From Pelethousia sp002409725 (GTDB lineage Bacteria; Bacillota; Clostridia; Christensenellales; CAG-138): a DNA stretch of 5,075 bases. The stretch spans positions 1 through 5,075 of the forward strand of contig CALDNN010000190.1 in assembly GCA_937915455.1 (NCBI GenBank), given 5' to 3'. The notes under the pieces were generated by a model. It searched no databases. It was not told where the DNA came from and saw only the letters and a program-made list of their open reading frames with translations. The translations under genes and the position numbers were made by a program. This document shows, piece by piece, positions 5,021 to 5,075 of the stretch (positions are counted from its first letter, which is position 1; every line of letters starts with the position of its first letter).

Positions 5021-5075
5021 ATGTACCGAGGGCTGGATTTGAGCGGCCCTTCCTCCAGCTCCCTGCTGACCCAGG
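5021..5075 (+). CDS. Possible start of a further downstream gene (partial, unidentified)
   Basis: An ATG at 5021 opens a frame that runs off the window, reading MYRGLDLSGPSSSSLLTQ. A purine run, AAAGGGTGG at 5001-5009, stands 11 bases upstream as a passable but not strong ribosome binding site, and the same frame has a TGA just before it at 4997-4999. The peptide is not the start of flagellin, and I do not recognise it as FliD, FlaG or any other flagellar protein. The true next gene may begin elsewhere or beyond the window. Low confidence. Confidence 0.25.
   Translation, partial: MYRGLDLSGPSSSSLLTQ

Noticed and set aside
1..5075. Mobile elements, CRISPR arrays, tRNA/rRNA genes, toxin-antitoxin or defence genes
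   Set aside because: I looked for terminal repeats, spaced repeats, transposase motifs and RNA gene features and saw none. The window is filled with a conserved flagellar operon.

Overview
The window is a stretch of a late flagellar (hook-filament junction and flagellin homeostasis) operon, with every recognisable gene on the + strand. The order is flgM - flgN - flgK - flgL - DUF6470 (yviE-like) - fliW - csrA. From general knowledge this is the order of the Bacillus subtilis flgM-yvyG-flgK-flgL-yviE-fliW-csrA block, which points to a motile Bacillota. The base composition is clearly GC-rich, with many codons ending in G or C, and I infer a higher-GC member of the Clostridia rather than a Bacillus. 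The species cannot be named from the sequence.

Layout: 1-43 holds the possible tail of an upstream gene and the flgM ribosome binding site. 44-316 is the anti-sigma-28 factor FlgM. 331-828 is the export chaperone FlgN. 882-2525 is the first hook-filament junction protein FlgK. 2551-3531 is the second, FlgL. 3573-4178 is a YviE-like DUF6470 protein. 4197-4706 is the flagellar assembly factor FliW. 4681-4953 is the RNA-binding regulator CsrA, overlapping fliW by 26 bases. The last 122 bases (4954-5075) contain no gene I can recognise. They hold an imperfect inverted repeat and a possible start of a further reading frame at 5021 that runs off the window. Gaps between genes are at most about 55 bases and I see no convincing terminator, so the whole block is probably one transcript. 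A possible internal sigma-28 -10 element lies just before flgK.

How the genes work together: FlgM holds sigma-28 inactive until the hook is finished and FlgM is exported. FlgN escorts FlgK and FlgL to the export apparatus, and these two proteins form the junction on which the filament is built. FliW and CsrA form the partner switch that links flagellin level to flagellin translation: FliW released from secreted flagellin sequesters CsrA. Flagellin itself (hag) is not in the window.

This is a well-known locus and I do not see an undescribed system in it. The points worth a second look are the start codons and SD sequences of flgN and the DUF6470 gene, the exact sigma-28 -10 octamer before flgK, the charge-segregated repeat layout of the DUF6470 protein, the long CsrA tail, and the unassigned 3' end.
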